From Arthrobacter sp. 31Y (lineage in GTDB: Bacteria; Actinomycetota; Actinomycetes; Actinomycetales; Micrococcaceae): 64,000 nucleotides of DNA. This document shows positions 29,804 through 38,746 of the stretch, in pieces (the stretch's first letter is position 1; every line of letters starts with the position of its first letter). Made by a program: the position numbers and the translations under genes. Below the pieces are notes generated by a model that worked only from the letters and a program-made list of their open reading frames with translations, was not told where the DNA came from and made no database searches. Location of the stretch: contig NZ_JAFW01000001.1 in the NCBI RefSeq assembly GCF_000526335.1, positions 124,001-188,000 on the forward strand. The letters are read 5' to 3'.

Positions 29804-31458
29804 AGGTGGTTCCTTCCGGACGTTTCTTTGCTGGCTTCAAGTCTGCCATGTCTACGCCATACTCCGTGCTCCAGAACCTGCATTACCCCGCGATGCAACG
29901 CCATGACGTGACACATCACTCCTGACGGGTGCAGCACCATCCAGACCACAAGGACGGACGTTAGCGAAAGGGCCGCCATTGCCGACACCCCCGCTGGACC
30001 TTCGGCCCACGGGAGGGATGCCCCGGGCAGATGGGCGAAGAACCGGGCCAAGCCGGCCACAACTCCTGCGCATCCCCCTGCCACAGCGACGGGCACCACC
30101 GCCAGCCACGGAAAGACCACAGCCAGCGGAACGGCAACTGTTCCGAAAATCGTTATTGGCGCTACCAAAGGACCAGCCACCACATTGGTGATCAGAGCAT
30201 ACGGTGTGAACTGCGGCTGGAGGGCCACGATGACCGGGCCACACAGCAATTGCGCGGAAAGTGGAACGGCGAATCCGGCGGCCAGCCAGCGCGGCACGAT
30301 GGAAGGTATCCACGACGCCATGCGGCTGGCCAGCAAGACGATACCCAAGGTTGCCAGGACAGACAGGAGGAACCCGACATTTGCAGCCATGCCCGGATCC
30401 AGCAGCAACAGAATGATGGTGGCAAGGCAGAGGAAGGTCAGGGAACGAACCCGCAGGCCTCCAACCAAGGCAGCCAGCCCTACGGTCCCCATGACAGCAG
30501 CTCGTAGAACACTCGGATCAGGACCGACCATGACAACAAAGGCCGTCAGACCGCATGCCGCAAAAGCTCCGGCCAGCGGGCGGGTCAACCTGATGCATCT
30601 CGCCAAGAGGACGAAACCTCCCAGCACCAAACTGCAGTTGGCTCCACTGACCGCAGTTAGATGTGTCATTCCTGTTGTCTTCATATCTGCCTCGAGGCTT
30701 TCAGGCAGCGCGCTGGTATCTCCGGTGACCATCCCTGGCATCAGACCGGCCGGGTCCGGAGGCAACCACCCTGACGCTGCGACGAATTGCCTCCTCACAT
30801 CGAAGGCGGACTGCCGGACATCAAAAGCAGACCCGATGACAACGGGAGCAGAGGAAGCCGATAGGAGTGCCGCCTGCGGTTGTCCTTCACGCACGGCCTT
30901 CAACGTTCCCGACGTTCTGACGTGCTGCCCGGGCCGCACGTTTTGCCAGCCATTTCCACCGACCACCATCACGTCTGCGGAGCCTTGCGTCACGGAACCC
31001 TTGGAGGTGACTTCAACCAAAACCGCAGTAACCGACCATCGATTTCCACCGGAGTGTCCCGGCACGGGGACCTCAGCAGGAACTCCGGTGATCTGCACCT
31101 CAATGAGGACACCGCTTCCCCCTGCCACAGCTTCAGCGAGCGGCCCCACTTCCCGCGTGTTGGCCGTGACGGCACAACTCACAGCCACTGCCGCACCCAG
31201 GACACCTGCCAAGGCAAGGGTTGCAGAAATCGTTCTTGCACGTTGCGTGGCTGACCCATAACGCCGTGCCCTTGCCAGCAGCAGAAGCCCCGCCAAGCCC
31301 AAGCCTCCTGCCAGCGCTGCGGACCACGCTGCGTCGATCAAGGACCCGATGAGTGCAACAGACCACGTAACCAGCACAGTAGGGACCAGCCTCAAATCCG
31401 TGCGAATCGGTGACGCCGTGTCCCCCGCAAGAGCAGGCACCCCAACTGGCCTAGCCAC
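29722..31458 (-). CDS. comEC: ComEC/Rec2-family membrane protein, lacking the metallo-beta-lactamase domain
   Basis: Predicted inner-membrane DNA-translocation channel of the competence family. It has 578 residues. Two or three N-terminal hydrophobic segments precede an OB-like DUF4131 region (about 80-190) and a Competence domain with many membrane helices (about 220-520, including THLTAVSGANCSLVLGG). The C-terminal metallo-beta-lactamase domain found in many ComEC proteins is absent. Instead a ~65-residue hydrophilic, Arg-rich tail runs 82 bases into holA. It starts at a GTG overlapping the comEA stop by 8 bases. Whether it supports DNA uptake is unknown; no pilus genes are in the window. 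Confidence 0.87.
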   Translation of the reverse strand: MARPVGVPALAGDTASPIRTDLRLVPTVLVTWSVALIGSLIDAAWSAALAGGLGLAGLLLLARARRYGSATQRARTISATLALAGVLGAAVAVSCAVTANTREVGPLAEAVAGGSGVLIEVQITGVPAEVPVPGHSGGNRWSVTAVLVEVTSKGSVTQGSADVMVVGGNGWQNVRPGQHVRTSGTLKAVREGQPQAALLSASSAPVVIGSAFDVRQSAFDVRRQFVAASGWLPPDPAGLMPGMVTGDTSALPESLEADMKTTGMTHLTAVSGANCSLVLGGFVLLARCIRLTRPLAGAFAACGLTAFVVMVGPDPSVLRAAVMGTVGLAALVGGLRVRSLTFLCLATIILLLLDPGMAANVGFLLSVLATLGIVLLASRMASWIPSIVPRWLAAGFAVPLSAQLLCGPVIVALQPQFTPYALITNVVAGPLVAPITIFGTVAVPLAVVFPWLAVVPVAVAGGCAGVVAGLARFFAHLPGASLPWAEGPAGVSAMAALSLTSVLVVWMVLHPSGVMCHVMALHRGVMQVLEHGVWRRHGRLEASKETSGRNHLWLLPKTPGPRASRRTTSAGGMRRRPP

Positions 31459-32296
31459 CCTGCACCGTCACCAGATCCTTGAGGGACTCCATGAGCTTGG
31501 GGCCGATGCCGTCCACGGCGTCAAGTTCATCGACCGAGGCAAAGGAGCCGTGCTCTTTCCGCCAGTCAATGATTCCTTGTGCAGTCACGGGCCCGATTCT
31601 GGGCAGAGTGCCCAGTTCTTCCAGCGACGCAGTGTTGATGTTGACCTTCGCCCCTTTAGCCGCAGGGGCCGCGCTCCCACCAGAGCTACCAGAACCGCCG
31701 GCAAGCGGGGCGGGTTCGGGTTGCATCTCCCCGATCACCGGTACGTGAATTTTGACGCCGTCACTGAGCACCTCAGCAAGATTAAGTCCATTGAGTTCCG
31801 CGTTGGGCCCAGCACCACCGGCTGCATCGATTGCCTGAAAGACCCTGCTGCCCTGCGGCAAGGACACGACGCCGGGCTTCTGCACGGCACCGGCGACGTG
31901 CACCACCACGCTCCCGCCGGTCCCTGTGGCTTCTGGCTGCGGAGATACCGGGGGCTCCGGCACTGCTGGCCCGGAAGAAACTGCCGGGCTGGAGGAAAAC
32001 GAAGGACTGAGAGGCTCGGAACTTGGCTGCCCAACAGCCGACTGCCAAAAGTGCCAAGCAATGATGCCAACTCCTGCGATGGCCACCAAGGCAGCAACCC
32101 GCCACGGGGTCCTCCACCGGGTCCGTGCGTGACCCGCATGGCTTTCCGGATCTGAATCCTCAGGAACAGGGCCAGGTTCGGGGGGCAACTCCAAGAGCGG
32201 TGGGGATTGGGGGCGGATGCCCAGATGCGAGGCAAAGCGCTGCCGGGCTGCCTGCGATGCGGCATCTTGGGAGGTTTCCCGGTTCCGGCGTGGCAT
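31451..32296 (-). CDS. comEA: ComEA-family DNA-binding protein
   Basis: Membrane-anchored DNA-binding protein of the competence system, 281 residues. The order is a soluble N-terminus, one membrane segment near residues 67-87 (VAALVAIAGVGIIAW), a Ser/Pro-rich spacer, an SLBB domain (VVVHVAGAVQKPGVVSLPQG, about 130-190), a Gly/Ser linker, and a C-terminal helix-hairpin-helix pair (VNINTASLEELGTLPRIG, about 220-280). Overlaps comEC by 8 bases. Confidence 0.93.
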   Translation of the reverse strand: MPRRNRETSQDAASQAARQRFASHLGIRPQSPPLLELPPEPGPVPEDSDPESHAGHARTRWRTPWRVAALVAIAGVGIIAWHFWQSAVGQPSSEPLSPSFSSSPAVSSGPAVPEPPVSPQPEATGTGGSVVVHVAGAVQKPGVVSLPQGSRVFQAIDAAGGAGPNAELNGLNLAEVLSDGVKIHVPVIGEMQPEPAPLAGGSGSSGGSAAPAAKGAKVNINTASLEELGTLPRIGPVTAQGIIDWRKEHGSFASVDELDAVDGIGPKLMESLKDLVTVQGG

Positions 32297-32369
32297 CTTT
32301 CGAGCCTATGGCTCCTCCATCGGGAACGACGGGAACAAGATGCTCTATGTGGATAAGGGGAACAAAGGA

Positions 32370-33353
32370 TCAGTCTGTAGGGGTACTGCTCTCCCCCACG
32401 ATGACTGCAAGTACGCCCAATCCTGCATGTGCTGCCAGGACAGCCGGGAGGGCGCTGATTTGGGGTGGAGGGCAGTCCGGGAATTTTTCCTTCAGGCGGG
32501 CTGCCAAAGCTTCGGCCTCCAGTTGATTGCCAAAGTGGTGCACCGCCAATCGTTGCTGCCCGGCGGGGCGGGAAGCTACTTCGTCGGCGACAATCTCCTC
32601 AAGGCGGGCTATGGCGCGCACAGCGGAACGGACTTTTTCCAGCGGTACGATCCTGCCGCCGTCGACCGCCAGGATGGGCTTGATGGCCAGGACGGTACCG
32701 AACCAGGACGCTGCCGCGCCAATACGGCCACCGCGCCTCAATTGTTCGAGGCTGGGTACGTAGAAATAGACTTTGGTGCGCTCCATGCGCTTTTCGGCGA
32801 AGCCGCGGACTTCTGCCGCCCTTTGGCCATCGGCCGCCGCTACGACGGCACTCTGAACGCCCATTCCCTGAGCCATTCCCACTGTGCGCGAGTCAACTAT
32901 TTCGACCGGAATGGTGACCCTTGCGGCAGCCAATCTTGCGGCGTCAGCAGTCCCGGAGAGCTCGGAAGAAATATGGATGGAGACCACGGACTCGAAGCCT
33001 TGGCGCTGCGCAGCGAGGTACGCCTGTTCAAACTGGCCCGGTGATGGCCGTGACGTTTTCACTGAGGCTCCGGAGGCAAGAGCAAGCGAGAGCGTTTGGG
33101 TGATGTCGTCTTCGCCCTCGCCATAGATTTCAGTCCCGACCATGACCGGCATGGGAACAACAGCGAGGCGTCCGTCGGCGGTGAAGGCAGACACCCAATC
33201 CGGAGGGAGGGCAGCTGCGGAATCGGTGACGATTGCGGTCTTGACGACGGCGGCCAACGGCACGTCCGCGACAGCAACCGGTGCGGTGGGCTGGCGGAGA
33301 CGCGCCACTCTTTCCTTGAGCCAAATCCATGCGGGTGGTTCTCGCTCAGGCAC
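32370..33353 (-). CDS. DegV-family fatty-acid-binding protein
   Basis: DegV/FakB-type protein. Members bind fatty acids and present them to the FakA kinase, though no FakA is in the window. It has 327 residues from the GTG at 33353, which has GGAGGT just upstream; the frame is open 17 codons further. After a ~55-residue N-terminus comes TAIVTDSAAALP, then DDITQTLSLALASG, KTSRPSPGQFEQAY and SIHISSELSGTADAARLAA. A late RIGAAASWFGTVLAIKPIL completes the family pattern. It lies 59 bases after leuS, with a GC-rich hairpin between them. Confidence 0.9.
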   Translation of the reverse strand: MPEREPPAWIWLKERVARLRQPTAPVAVADVPLAAVVKTAIVTDSAAALPPDWVSAFTADGRLAVVPMPVMVGTEIYGEGEDDITQTLSLALASGASVKTSRPSPGQFEQAYLAAQRQGFESVVSIHISSELSGTADAARLAAARVTIPVEIVDSRTVGMAQGMGVQSAVVAAADGQRAAEVRGFAEKRMERTKVYFYVPSLEQLRRGGRIGAAASWFGTVLAIKPILAVDGGRIVPLEKVRSAVRAIARLEEIVADEVASRPAGQQRLAVHHFGNQLEAEALAARLKEKFPDCPPPQISALPAVLAAHAGLGVLAVIVGESSTPTD

Positions 33354-33375
33354 GCGACCTCCAAAGATGATGGTC

Positions 33376-33400
33376 GGCCGCCGACAAAGTGCCGGCGGCC
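33376..33400 (-). terminator. GC-rich hairpin after leuS
   Basis: Stem GGCCGCCG / CGGCGGCC (8 bp, 9-base loop), 12 bases beyond the leuS stop. There is no T tract, so it may be a weak terminator or an mRNA-stabilising hairpin ahead of the degV-family gene. Confidence 0.45.
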
Positions 33401-33412
33401 GCACGATCCCTG

Positions 33413-35941
33413 CTAGGCAGGAACGATGTTCACCAGTTTAGGTGCCCGCACGATGACCGTGCGGATACCGCGGCCGTCCAAAGCCCGCTGGACGTTTTCT
33501 GAGGCCATGGCGAGCTCACGCAGCTCGTCCTCAGTGATGTCCGGCGAAACTTCCAGGCGGTCGCGAACCTTGCCTTGGACCTGGACCACAGCGGTGACGG
33601 TGTCCTGCACCAGCAGAGCGTCGTCGTGCTTCGGCCAGCCTGCATTCGCTACGGAAGCAGGGTGGCCGAGGGTGTTCCAGAGGTCTTCGGCGGTGTAGGG
33701 CGCAAAGAGGCTAAGGATCACTGCTACGGCTTCCACCGCTTCGCGAACAGCAGGGTCTGCGGCACCCGCACCGGAATCGATGGTCTTGCGGGTGGCGTTG
33801 ACCAGTTCCATCAGGCGGGCAACCACGACGTTGAACTTGTTGTTGTCCAACAGTTCAGCGGCGTCGGCGATGGTCTTGTGCGTGACAGTGCGCAGGGCGC
33901 GGTCGCCCGTAGCAGGATCAACACCGGGTTCGCTGCTGACGTCCTGGCCAAGGCGCCAGGCACGGGCCAGGAACTTGGCAGAACCCGACGGCGAAACGTC
34001 CGCCCAGTCGACGTCGTCCTCCGGCGGGGAGGCGAAGACCATGGTGAGGCGTACGGCGTCGACACCGAACTTGTCCAACTGCTCGCCCAAATCCACACCG
34101 TTGCCGAGGGACTTGCTCATGGCCTTGCCGCCGTTGAGTACCTGGCCCTGGTTAAGCAGGGCCGAGAATGGCTCGTTGGCTTCGATCAGGCCGATGTCCT
34201 TGATGACCTTGGTGAAGAAACGTGCGTAGAGCAGGTGCAGGATGGCATGCTCCACGCCGCCCACGTACTGTCCGACCGGCATCCAGTTGTTGATCTTTTC
34301 GGGATCAAACGGGCCTTCGGTGTAATCGGGCGACACGAACCGCAGGAAGTACCATGACGAGTCCACAAACGTGTCCATGGTGTCTGTATCACGCTGCGCG
34401 GCCCGTCCGCAGTTGGGGCACTCAACGTTGACCCACTCGACGGCGGAGGCCAGCGGGGAAGTACCCTTCGGCGACAACGCCTCACCGCGCAAATTGTCCG
34501 GCAACCTGACCGGAAGCTGGTCATCGGGGACAGGCACTTCGCCACATTCACCGCAGTGGATGATGGGGATGGGGGTGCCCCAGAAACGTTGACGGCTCAG
34601 CAGCCAGTCACGCAGCCGGAAGTTGACGAACTTCTCCCCGGTTCCCAGCTTCTCAAGGATCTCAATCGCTGCGGGGATGCCTTCAGACTTGGTGAGCCCG
34701 TCCAGTTCGCCGGAGTTCTTGAGCGTACCTTCGCCAGCAGTGGCAACGCCCGTCTCTGCCGGATCTTCAGCACCGGTGTCCAGTACCGCGCGTACGGGCA
34801 GGTTGAACGTCTTGGCGAAGTCGAGGTCGCGCTGATCGTGTGCAGGCACGGCCATGATGGCTCCTGTGCCGTAGTCCGCCAGGACGTAGTCAGCGGCCCA
34901 TACGGGGAGCTTTTCGCCGTTAAGCGGGTTGATGGCGTAGCGGCCGGTGAATACGCCGGTCTTCTCGCGCTCGGTGGACTGGCGCTCGATTTCGGAGAGG
35001 GCCTTGACCTTTTCGCGGTAGGCCATGAGTTCATCGTGCTGTTCCGGGGTGACCAGGTCCAGCGCCAGGTGCGCGTCCGCTGCGACAACGAAGAACGTTG
35101 CACCGTAGAGGGTGTCAGGCCGTGTAGTGAACACGGTGACTTCGCGCTCGGCACGGTCCTCGGTGGCTTCGATGACGAAACGCACGTGAGCGCCTTCGGA
35201 GCGGCCGATCCAGTTCCGTTGCATGGCCAGAACGCGCTCGGGCCAGTGGCCCTGCAGCTGGTCCATGTCCTCAAGGAGACGGTCGGCGTAGTCGGTGATC
35301 TTGAAGTACCACTGGTTCAGTGACTTCTTGGTGACAGGTGTGCCACAGCGCTCACAAGCACCGTTGACTACTTGCTCGTTCGCCAGAACGGTGAGGTCCT
35401 TGGGGCACCAGTTAACGGGCGAGTCCTTGCGGTAGGCCAAGCCACGCTCGTAGAAGCGCTTGAACAGCCACTGGGTCCACCGGTAGTACTCGGGGTCGGA
35501 GGTGTGGATGCGACGGGACCAGTCAGCAGAGATGGCGTATCGCTTGAACGAGGCCGCCTGGGTGTCGATGTTGGCGTACGTCCACTCGCTGGGGTGGGCG
35601 TTGCGCTTTATCGCAGCGTTCTCCGCGGGCAGTCCGAATGAGTCCCAACCGATGGGGTGCAGGACGTCGAAGCCCTTCTGGCGCAGGTAGCGTGCCACCA
35701 CATCGCCCATGGCAAAGGCTTCGGCGTGGCCCATGTGAAGGTCACCGGAAGGGTAGGGGAACATGTCCAGCACGTAGCGGCGTTCCTTGGAACCGTCGTC
35801 GGCAGGGGTGAAGACTTTGAGGTCCTCCCACACCTGCGGCCATTTGGCTTCCATCGCAGCGAAGCTGTAGACGCCCTCTTCAGGCGCTTCGGCTGCGGCT
35901 GTTGATGCTGCTCCGGTCTCTGTCTCCGGCTGAACGCTCAC
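33413..35941 (-). CDS. leuS: Leucyl-tRNA synthetase
   Basis: Class I aminoacyl-tRNA synthetase that charges tRNA-Leu. It has 842 residues from the GTG at 35941 (preceded by AGAGGG); the frame is open 51 codons further but that part is leader. Catalytic motifs: [14 protein letters not shown] (HIGH) in the N-terminal ~100 residues and [13 protein letters not shown] (KMSKS) in the C-terminal half. The CP1 editing domain lies between (about 240-430), followed by the anticodon-binding and C-terminal domains. Upstream is a leader ORF ending in Leu-Leu-Leu-Ser and a terminator hairpin, so attenuation by leucyl-tRNA level is likely. Confidence 0.96.
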   Translation of the reverse strand: MSVQPETETGAASTAAAEAPEEGVYSFAAMEAKWPQVWEDLKVFTPADDGSKERRYVLDMFPYPSGDLHMGHAEAFAMGDVVARYLRQKGFDVLHPIGWDSFGLPAENAAIKRNAHPSEWTYANIDTQAASFKRYAISADWSRRIHTSDPEYYRWTQWLFKRFYERGLAYRKDSPVNWCPKDLTVLANEQVVNGACERCGTPVTKKSLNQWYFKITDYADRLLEDMDQLQGHWPERVLAMQRNWIGRSEGAHVRFVIEATEDRAEREVTVFTTRPDTLYGATFFVVAADAHLALDLVTPEQHDELMAYREKVKALSEIERQSTEREKTGVFTGRYAINPLNGEKLPVWAADYVLADYGTGAIMAVPAHDQRDLDFAKTFNLPVRAVLDTGAEDPAETGVATAGEGTLKNSGELDGLTKSEGIPAAIEILEKLGTGEKFVNFRLRDWLLSRQRFWGTPIPIIHCGECGEVPVPDDQLPVRLPDNLRGEALSPKGTSPLASAVEWVNVECPNCGRAAQRDTDTMDTFVDSSWYFLRFVSPDYTEGPFDPEKINNWMPVGQYVGGVEHAILHLLYARFFTKVIKDIGLIEANEPFSALLNQGQVLNGGKAMSKSLGNGVDLGEQLDKFGVDAVRLTMVFASPPEDDVDWADVSPSGSAKFLARAWRLGQDVSSEPGVDPATGDRALRTVTHKTIADAAELLDNNKFNVVVARLMELVNATRKTIDSGAGAADPAVREAVEAVAVILSLFAPYTAEDLWNTLGHPASVANAGWPKHDDALLVQDTVTAVVQVQGKVRDRLEVSPDITEDELRELAMASENVQRALDGRGIRTVIVRAPKLVNIVPA

Positions 35942-36009
35942 TGCTGCCCTCTTCTGTTCTTCGATGGCGGTTTTGACTCCTGCTTGGCACCGGAAGGTCC
36001 CGGACACAC

Positions 36010-36034
36010 AAAAGCCCCTCAACAATGGAGGGGC
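36010..36034 (-). terminator. leuS leader terminator (attenuator)
   Basis: On the minus strand, GCCCCTC-cattgtt-GAGGGGC (36034-36014) followed at once by TTTT and GTGTGT. A 7-bp GC-rich stem plus a T run fits an intrinsic terminator, placed between the leader peptide and leuS, 73 bases before the leuS start. Confidence 0.68.
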
Positions 36035-36036
36035 GG

Positions 36037-36062
36037 CCGCACGGCTAGTGAAAGCCGAGCGG
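36037..36062 (-). promoter_or_regulatory. Hairpin directly after leuS leader peptide stop
   Basis: Minus strand CCGC-t-CGGCT-ttcact-AGCCG-t-GCGG, two helices of 4 and 5 bp around a T-T mismatch. It starts on the base after the leader TAG and ends three bases before the terminator stem. It is well placed to be blocked or freed by the leader ribosome. Confidence 0.6.
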
Positions 36063-36089
36063 CTAGCTAAGCAGAAGGATCGCACGCAT
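36063..36089 (-). CDS. Leucine leader peptide upstream of leuS (MRAILLLS)
   Basis: An 8-codon ORF, ATG at 36089 to TAG at 36063, encoding MRAILLLS with Leu codons CTT, CTG, CTT and an adjacent Ile. GTAAGG lies six bases before the ATG. Like the leuA leader, it ends its leucine run with CTT AGC. A hairpin and a terminator follow, a classical attenuator layout. Confidence 0.7.
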   Translation of the reverse strand: MRAILLLS

Positions 36090-36146
36090 ACCAATACCTT
36101 ACCCCACCAAACCCATGGCCTGGGTGTAAGACGGCCGTGCGCCGAA

Positions 36147-36220
36147 AGAGGTTCCGGGGACTCCCCGCCATGGTGTGGTGGGCACCGCGAAGCGGGCGGG
36201 CGGGAGTCCCCGGAACCTCT
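36147..36220 (-). terminator. Long inverted repeat downstream of glpK
   Basis: A perfect 19-bp repeat: AGAGGTTCCGGGGACTCCC at 36147-36165 and its complement at 36202-36220. The 36-base loop contains a smaller hairpin CCGC-GAA-GCGG (36185-36195). It lies 12 bases past the glpK stop, and on the minus strand the stem ends in CTCTTTC. Most likely the glp terminator, but unusually long; see findings. Confidence 0.6.
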
Positions 36221-36232
36221 GTCGAGAGATGC

Positions 36233-37747
36233 TTACTTCACATCTTCGTCGACCCAGTCCATGGACTTTGTTACAGCCTTCTTCCAGAGGCGCAGTTGAC
36301 GCTCCTGCTCTTCTGCCGGCAGCTGCGGTTCCCAGCGCTTGTCTTCGTTCCAGTTGGCACTGAGCTCGCCGAGGTCTTTCCAGAAGCCGACGGCCAGGCC
36401 AGCGGCGTAGGCAGCACCGAGGGCCGTGGTCTCAACCACTTTCGGACGGACTACGGGTACGCCCAGGATGTCTGCTTGGAACTGCATGAGTGCCTCGTTG
36501 GCGACCATGCCGCCGTCGACCTTCAACTCGGTGAGCGGGACACCCGAATCGGCGTTGACGGCGTCGAGCACCTCGCGGGTCTGGAAAGCAGTTGCTTCCA
36601 GGGCTGCGCGGGCAATGTGTCCCTTGTTGGCGAAGCGCGTGAGGCCGACGATCGCTCCGCGTGCGTCTGCACGCCAGTACGGTGCAAACAGTCCAGAGAA
36701 TGCCGGGACGATGTAGACACCACCGTTGTCCTTAACACCAGCGGCAAGTTCCTCGACCTCCGGGGCGGAACTGATCATGCCCAGGTTGTCGCGGAGCCAC
36801 TGGATCAACGAACCCGTGACGGCGATGGATCCTTCGAGGGCGTAGTGCGGCTTGGCATCTCCCAGTTTGTATCCAAGGGTGGTAAGCAGGCCGTTCTTGG
36901 AGTGAACGATCTCTTCGCCGGTATTGAAGATCAGGAAGCAGCCGGTGCCATAGGTGTTTTTGGCTTCGCCCGGCTGGAACGCTGCCTGGCCGAAAGTGGC
37001 TGCCTGCTGATCGCCGAGAATGCCCGCAACAGGGGTTTCGCGAAGCAACTGAGAGGTGTGGACGTGGCCGTACACCTCAGAGGACGACTTGATGGCAGGC
37101 ATCATGGAGGCAGGAACACCGAAGACGTCCAGGATTTCCTGGTCCCACTGCAGCGTTTCGAGGTCCATGAACAGAGTGCGGGAGGCATTGGTGACGTCAG
37201 TGACGTGCACACCGCCGTCAACACCGCCGGTCAGGTTCCAGAGGACCCAGGCATCGGTGTTACCGAAGATGAGGTCTCCGGCCTCAGCGCGTTCGCGGGC
37301 GCCGTCCACGTTGTCCAGGATCCACTTGATCTTGGTGCCGGAGAAGTACGTCGCCAGCGGAAGGCCTACCTTCTGTTTGAAGCGCTCCACTCCCCCGTCC
37401 TGTGCAAGTTCATCGACGATGGGCTGCGTGCGGGTGTCCTGCCAGACGATGGCGTTGTAGACGGCCTCGCCGGTGTTCTTGTCCCAGACAACAGCGGTTT
37501 CGCGCTGGTTGGTGATGCCGACGGCGGCGATGTCGTGCCGCGTCAGGTTCGCCTTGGACAGGGCGGAGGCAATAACTTCCCGGGTGTTGTTCCAGATTTC
37601 GGCGGGGTTGTGCTCCACCCAGCCGGCCTGCGGGAAGATCTGCTCGTGCTCCATCTGGCCGGTGGAGACGATGTTGCCCGTGTGGTCAAAAACGATGGCG
37701 CGGGAGCTCGTGGTGCCTTGGTCGATGGCGATGACGTATTGATTCAT
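36233..37747 (-). CDS. glpK: Glycerol kinase
   Basis: Phosphorylates glycerol to glycerol 3-phosphate with ATP, trapping it in the cytosol. It has 504 residues, typical of FGGY-family glycerol kinases. The N-terminal phosphate motif is DQGTTSSRA (9-17). Downstream are the stretches [33 protein letters not shown] and the second FGGY signature region near [20 protein letters not shown]. The ATG at 37747 has AAGGA upstream. It follows glpF by 77 bases and is the last gene of the glpD-glpF-glpK group. Confidence 0.96.
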   Translation of the reverse strand: MNQYVIAIDQGTTSSRAIVFDHTGNIVSTGQMEHEQIFPQAGWVEHNPAEIWNNTREVIASALSKANLTRHDIAAVGITNQRETAVVWDKNTGEAVYNAIVWQDTRTQPIVDELAQDGGVERFKQKVGLPLATYFSGTKIKWILDNVDGARERAEAGDLIFGNTDAWVLWNLTGGVDGGVHVTDVTNASRTLFMDLETLQWDQEILDVFGVPASMMPAIKSSSEVYGHVHTSQLLRETPVAGILGDQQAATFGQAAFQPGEAKNTYGTGCFLIFNTGEEIVHSKNGLLTTLGYKLGDAKPHYALEGSIAVTGSLIQWLRDNLGMISSAPEVEELAAGVKDNGGVYIVPAFSGLFAPYWRADARGAIVGLTRFANKGHIARAALEATAFQTREVLDAVNADSGVPLTELKVDGGMVANEALMQFQADILGVPVVRPKVVETTALGAAYAAGLAVGFWKDLGELSANWNEDKRWEPQLPAEEQERQLRLWKKAVTKSMDWVDEDVK

Positions 37748-37824
37748 GGTGACGTCCTTGTCTTTGTTAGCTACTCAGATGGTGATCTACAACGTGCGGG
37801 TGGGTGTTGCGGGTTTGCGCTGTA

Positions 37825-38577
37825 CTAGCCGGCGATCGAGGGCATGATGTCGGGAACCCACAGGGCAACAATGCCTGCGAGTGCACCGCCAACCAGCGGT
37901 CCGACCACAGGAATCCAGGAGTAGGCCCAGTCGCTGGAGCCCTTGCCCTTGATGGGAAGGAGGGCGTGGGCGATGCGGGGGCCGAGGTCACGGGCAGGGT
38001 TGATGGCGTAGCCGGTGGGTCCACCGAGGGAAACACCGATACCGACAACAAGCAGTGCAACCGCCAGCGGGCCGAGTCCTGAGGGGGTGCCGCCGAAGGT
38101 CAGGATGACGAAGACCAGGACGAACGTGCCGATGATTTCGGTGACGAGGTTCCAGGGGGTGGAACGGATGGCCGGACCGGTGGAGAAGGTGCCCAGCTTG
38201 TTTGCTGCAAGGGGTTCTTCATCGAAGTGCTGCTTGTACGCGAGCCAGCAAACAACCGCACCGAGGAAAGCGCCCAGCAGTTCAGCACCGAAGTAGGTCA
38301 GGGTGGAGGCAGAATCCACGGGGACGCCGGGGGCGTACTCTGCTTTGCCGTTGACCAGCAGGCCCAGGGTGACGGCCGGGTTAAGGTGCGCACCGGACTT
38401 CGCGGCCACGAAAACGCCCGCGAAGACCGCAATACCCCAGCCCCACGTCACCATCAAGAATCCAGCGTTGTTGCCCTTGGTGCCTTTGAGCGCAACGTTT
38501 GCCACGACACCGCAACCCAGCAGGGTCAGCATCATGGTTCCGAATACTTCGGAAAGGAAAACAATTCCAAGAGACAT
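37825..38577 (-). CDS. glpF: Glycerol uptake facilitator (MIP/aquaporin family)
   Basis: Membrane channel for glycerol diffusion. It has 250 residues and six expected transmembrane helices with the two half-helix motifs HLNPAVTLG (near 67) and YAINPARDLGPR (near 193). The Asp in NPARD is typical of aquaglyceroporins rather than water channels. The ATG at 38577 has GAGGAG seven bases upstream. It lies between glpD (behind a hairpin) and glpK. Confidence 0.94.
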   Translation of the reverse strand: MSLGIVFLSEVFGTMMLTLLGCGVVANVALKGTKGNNAGFLMVTWGWGIAVFAGVFVAAKSGAHLNPAVTLGLLVNGKAEYAPGVPVDSASTLTYFGAELLGAFLGAVVCWLAYKQHFDEEPLAANKLGTFSTGPAIRSTPWNLVTEIIGTFVLVFVILTFGGTPSGLGPLAVALLVVGIGVSLGGPTGYAINPARDLGPRIAHALLPIKGKGSSDWAYSWIPVVGPLVGGALAGIVALWVPDIMPSIAG

Positions 38578-38630
38578 CTTTGACTCCTCATTTTTCTGTT
38601 GTCAGCCCCCTCGCGGGTGAAGAGGCTGTT

Positions 38631-38661
38631 GGGACGGTTCCGTTGTCTCCGGAACCGTCCC
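38631..38661 (-). terminator. Hairpin between glpD and glpF
   Basis: Stem GGGACGGTTCCG / CGGAACCGTCCC, 12 bp with a 7-base loop. It lies 86 bases past the glpD stop and before glpF. There is no T tract, so it may reduce rather than stop readthrough into glpF. Confidence 0.6.
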
Positions 38662-38746
38662 GGTGTGGTGTTCCCCTGGCGGGCCCACCTACCCCATTCC
38701 GCCCCCACCGCACTCTGGGACGGTCAAGCTTTTCCGCTGCTTGGCG

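Noticed and set aside
35942..36094. T-box riboswitch for leuS, or N-terminal extension of LeuS
   Set aside because: No T-box or specifier-loop motif is visible. The region fits a leader peptide with hairpins, and the GTG at 35941 has a ribosome binding site.
36137..37828. 563-codon open frame on the plus strand
   Set aside because: Antisense to glpK, which is unambiguous; a codon-bias shadow.
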